The position numbers and the translations under genes are program-made. Below are positions 4,810 through 6,425 of a DNA stretch of 6,425 bases, in pieces. Location of the stretch: contig WFWI01000020.1 in assembly GCA_015491205.1 (NCBI GenBank), positions 1 through 6,425 on the forward strand, read 5' to 3'. Below the pieces are notes generated by a model that did no database searches, was not told the origin of the DNA, and saw only the letters and a list, made by a program, of their open reading frames with translations. Position 1 is the first letter of the stretch. Every line of letters starts with the position of its first letter. The DNA comes from Candidatus Microgenomates bacterium. GTDB lineage: Bacteria; Patescibacteriota; Microgenomatia; UBA1406; GWC2-37-13.

Positions 4810-5709
4810 ATGTCCATCTCCGTTGCTTTGGCGGTTTACAACGAGGAGGAGTTTATTCACCTTCCACTAGAATCTACAATTGATTGGGTAGATGAGATTG
4901 TGATTGTTGACGGTGGCTCAACTGACAAAACAGCTGAAATTGCCCGCTCTTATGGCCCAAAAGTGAAAGTAATTCACAGCCCCAATCCTGTAATGTTTCA
5001 CATAAACAAGCAGAAAGCTTTGGAAGCTTGCAAAGGCGAGTGGATCCTGCAGCTTGATGCAGATGAAAAGGTTTCAAAGGAGCTAGCAGAAGAAATCCAA
5101 CGGGTTATAAAAATGGATAAGAAGGAGCTTGAGGAGTACCAGAAAAATCTTCCGGAAAGAGAGCTTTTTTTAAGACACCAGGCCTTGGTAGAGGAGAGGA
5201 TAAAAGCGCAAGGAGGTAAAATTTACAAGAAGGGTCCGATAGTTGCATTTTTTATTCCAAGATTAAACTTTTTCTTAGGAAAGTTTTTGCGCTATGGCGG
5301 GCTTTATCCTGATGGTTCAATAAGGCTTGTTAAGCGCGGTAAGGCCTTTTTCCCTTGCAAGGATGTGCACGAGGTGATGGAGGTTAAAGGTAGGGTCGGC
5401 TGGCTGCAAAACCCGCTTTTACATTACGACTCTCCCACCTTTTCCCGCTATATTGCAAGAAACAACCGTTATGTTGAGCATCTGGCGCGCGAGCTTGCAG
5501 AAAAGGAGCCAGGGTTTAGCCTCAAAAGCTTTATAGATTACGTTTTTATAAAGCCTATTGTTTGGTTTTTCAAAACCTTGATTTTGTACAAGGGGATTTT
5601 GGATGGGTGGCGCGGAGTGGTTTTCTCCTTTTTCTCAAGCACGAGGTTTGCAAGAGCTTACTTAAGAAAACTCAAATCTCAAAACTCAAATGTCAAATCC
5701 ACAACTTAA
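4810..5709 (+). CDS. Family 2 glycosyltransferase, WaaE/KdtX-like
   Basis: The product has 299 residues. It starts with the GT-A core: VALAVYNEEEFI (5-16), DEIVIVDGGSTDKTAEIA (28-45) and LQLDADEKVS (80-89), where D83-A-D85 is the nucleotide-sugar/metal site. The later stretch LRYGGLYPDGSIRLVKRG (160-177), V186-H187-E188 and LHYDSPTFSRYIARNNRY is the pattern of the beta-1,4-glucosyltransferase-like WaaE group. The C-terminal region (about 240-280) has hydrophobic or amphipathic helices, suggesting membrane association. It probably adds a sugar to a cell-envelope glycan; donor and acceptor cannot be inferred. A charged segment (101-141) precedes the YGG motif. The last dozen residues (from about 288, QNSNVKSTT) are encoded by the CTCAAAT repeat block. 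Start 4810 is chosen because the in-frame GTG at 4762 lies in repeat. No Shine-Dalgarno sequence. Confidence 0.92.
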   Translation: MSISVALAVYNEEEFIHLPLESTIDWVDEIVIVDGGSTDKTAEIARSYGPKVKVIHSPNPVMFHINKQKALEACKGEWILQLDADEKVSKELAEEIQRVIKMDKKELEEYQKNLPERELFLRHQALVEERIKAQGGKIYKKGPIVAFFIPRLNFFLGKFLRYGGLYPDGSIRLVKRGKAFFPCKDVHEVMEVKGRVGWLQNPLLHYDSPTFSRYIARNNRYVEHLARELAEKEPGFSLKSFIDYVFIKPIVWFFKTLILYKGILDGWRGVVFSFFSSTRFARAYLRKLKSQNSNVKSTT

Positions 5710-5783
5710 AACTCAAAACTAAAATAATATAGATTTAAGATTTGAGTTGTAGTTTTGAGTTTTGACATTTGAGTTTTGAGTTT
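5670..5783. repeat. CTCAAAA-type imperfect palindrome between the glycosyltransferase and the YtxH gene
   Basis: Degenerate CTCAAAT/CTCAAAA heptamers on the left (5670-5721) face complementary TTTGAG words on the right (about 5730-5783). A 20-bp perfect inverted repeat joins 5678-5697 and 5761-5780; a competing 14-bp inner stem pairs 5708-5721 with 5750-5763. The left arm begins inside the glycosyltransferase gene, and the right arm contains the TTGACA -35 of the next gene. The layout matches 4187-4324 with a different word. Confidence 0.8.
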
Positions 5784-5790
5784 ATATAAT
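5762..5790 (+). promoter_or_regulatory. Consensus sigma70-type promoter of the YtxH-like gene
   Basis: TTGACA (5762-5767) and TATAAT (5785-5790), both perfect, have a 17-bp spacer. The ATG at 5797 is only 6 nt after the -10 box, so the transcript should begin at the start codon. The -35 lies inside the right arm of the palindromic repeat, and pairing of that arm could affect access only in single-stranded or cruciform form. This is the strongest promoter by eye in the window. Confidence 0.85.
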
Positions 5791-5796
5791 TAATTC

Positions 5797-6255
5797 ATGT
5801 GCAGAAAAACTTTTAAAGCATTTTTAACAGGTGGTGTTTTAGGATTTTTAGCAGGAGTTCTCTTTGCTCCAAAGGAAGGAGAGAAAACAAGGGAGGACTT
5901 GAAAAAGAAGATTGAGGAATTTAGGAAATTGCTTGAGGAAAAAGAAGTTGATAAAAAAATAGAAAAAATTTTTGGTGAAGTGAGCAAGACCACAAAAGAA
6001 GCTTACTTTACAGCTCAAATGGCCATAGTTGAGGGACTGGCTGAGTTTAAGGGGGCATTGTCTGAATTGGACAAAGAAAAATATTCTGCGTTAATAAGAG
6101 AAAAGATTGATGGAGTAAGAAAGAAGTTTAACCTTGATCAAGAGGTTGTCGAAAAATTAAGACAAAGATTTGAAAGAGAAAGAAGAAGATTGCAAAGGGC
6201 AGCTGAAAGGTACTTATCAAAAAAGGGAAGTAAAAGTTCTTCTAGAAAGAAGTGA
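5797..6255 (+). CDS. YtxH-like membrane-anchored helical protein
   Basis: The product has 152 residues. One N-terminal membrane helix (about 8-24, FLTGGVLGFLAGVLFAP) is directly followed by APKEGEKTREDL (24-35), the signature of the YtxH domain (helix, then AP-x-x-G-x-x-TR). The rest is a highly charged, coiled-coil-like helix region (33-60 and 100-140) ending in a basic tail (RERRRLQR, SKKGSKSSSRKK). YtxH proteins are poorly characterised, and some are stress-induced in Bacillus; no enzyme activity is expected. A strong consensus promoter lies 6 nt upstream, suggesting high or regulated expression. Its TGA overlaps the GTG start of the next gene, so the two are probably translationally coupled. 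Confidence 0.85.
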   Translation: MCRKTFKAFLTGGVLGFLAGVLFAPKEGEKTREDLKKKIEEFRKLLEEKEVDKKIEKIFGEVSKTTKEAYFTAQMAIVEGLAEFKGALSELDKEKYSALIREKIDGVRKKFNLDQEVVEKLRQRFERERRRLQRAAERYLSKKGSKSSSRKK

Positions 6256-6425
6256 ATTTAACAACTCTTTTTTACGCTCTTGGAATAATCTTCTTCTTAT
6301 TGTTTTCTGTTCTTATTTTTTTCTTTCTCTTTGTTTCCATAACCACTTATCTGAAAATTAAACGCAGGATTAAAGAGATCAAAGATACAAGGCTTTTGTT
6401 TTCGGTTTTTCAGACAGCTCTGGAG
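6252..6425 (+). CDS. Membrane protein, 3' end beyond the window
   Basis: This partial reading frame (58 codons) begins at a GTG that overlaps the preceding TGA (GTGA, 6252-6255) and stays open to the window edge. The product starts NLTTLFYALG, has a strong membrane helix (about residues 6-33, rich in Phe, Leu and Ile), then a basic amphipathic stretch KIKRRIKEIKD. That layout, next to a YtxH gene, recalls the YtxG (DUF948)-YtxH pairing in Bacillus, but the visible part is too short to assign. The 4-nt overlap, the continuous open frame and the membrane-protein composition support it being real despite the non-ATG start. Confidence 0.65.
   Translation, partial: MNLTTLFYALGIIFFLLFSVLIFFFLFVSITTYLKIKRRIKEIKDTRLLFSVFQTALE

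Noticed and set aside
4682..4870. Small open frame across the tandem hairpins
   Set aside because: It is made of hairpin and repeat sequence and runs out of frame into the glycosyltransferase gene.
110..6255. Alternative genetic code with TGA read as glycine (as in Gracilibacteria)
   Set aside because: TGA ends several genes exactly at coupled overlaps, and conserved genes contain no internal TGA.

Overview
AT-rich bacterial chromosome segment with standard-code stops (TAA, TAG and TGA all used). The style suggests a Candidate Phyla Radiation (Patescibacteria) genome, most likely Microgenomates-like. The reasons are compact genes, almost no recognisable Shine-Dalgarno sequences, a small zinc-ribbon bL28, lineage-type membrane proteins of unknown function, and intergenic spacers filled with degenerate A/C-rich to T/G-rich palindromic repeats. 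The lineage is an inference from style, not from a marker phylogeny.

Left part (1-2632), all on +: an unknown five-helix membrane protein with an N-terminal CPLC motif is coupled by an ATGA overlap to an unknown soluble helical protein. A second promoter inside the end of that gene then drives a secreted, membrane-anchored cohesin-fold protein and, 3 nt later, a type II membrane protein with an external fibronectin type III domain, a four-cysteine segment and a Thr-Pro-rich tail. The last two look like a cell-surface pair. The function of the first two is unknown.

Middle (2633-4161): a 292-bp spacer holds a GC-containing hairpin and short repeats. Peptide deformylase (def, +) follows, convergent with an M50 site-2-protease-type membrane metalloprotease (-).

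Right part (4162-6425): heptamer-type palindromic repeat blocks separate the M50 gene, ribosomal protein bL28 (rpmB), a WaaE-like family 2 glycosyltransferase, and a YtxH-like membrane protein. The last is coupled by a GTGA overlap to a membrane protein cut by the window edge. Between rpmB and the glycosyltransferase, a pair of GC-rich hairpins bracketed by an 8-bp direct repeat looks like an insertion into the repeat block.

The main general signals are: (1) four genes start only 6-10 nt after a TATAAT box, three of them with a good -35 at exactly 17 bp, implying leaderless or nearly leaderless mRNAs; (2) long repeat-built palindromes in the spacers that run into start codons and into the 3' ends of coding regions, so that bL28 and the glycosyltransferase carry repeat-encoded C-terminal tails; (3) the apparent insertion of the tandem-hairpin element. 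No tRNA, rRNA, CRISPR array or transposase was seen.
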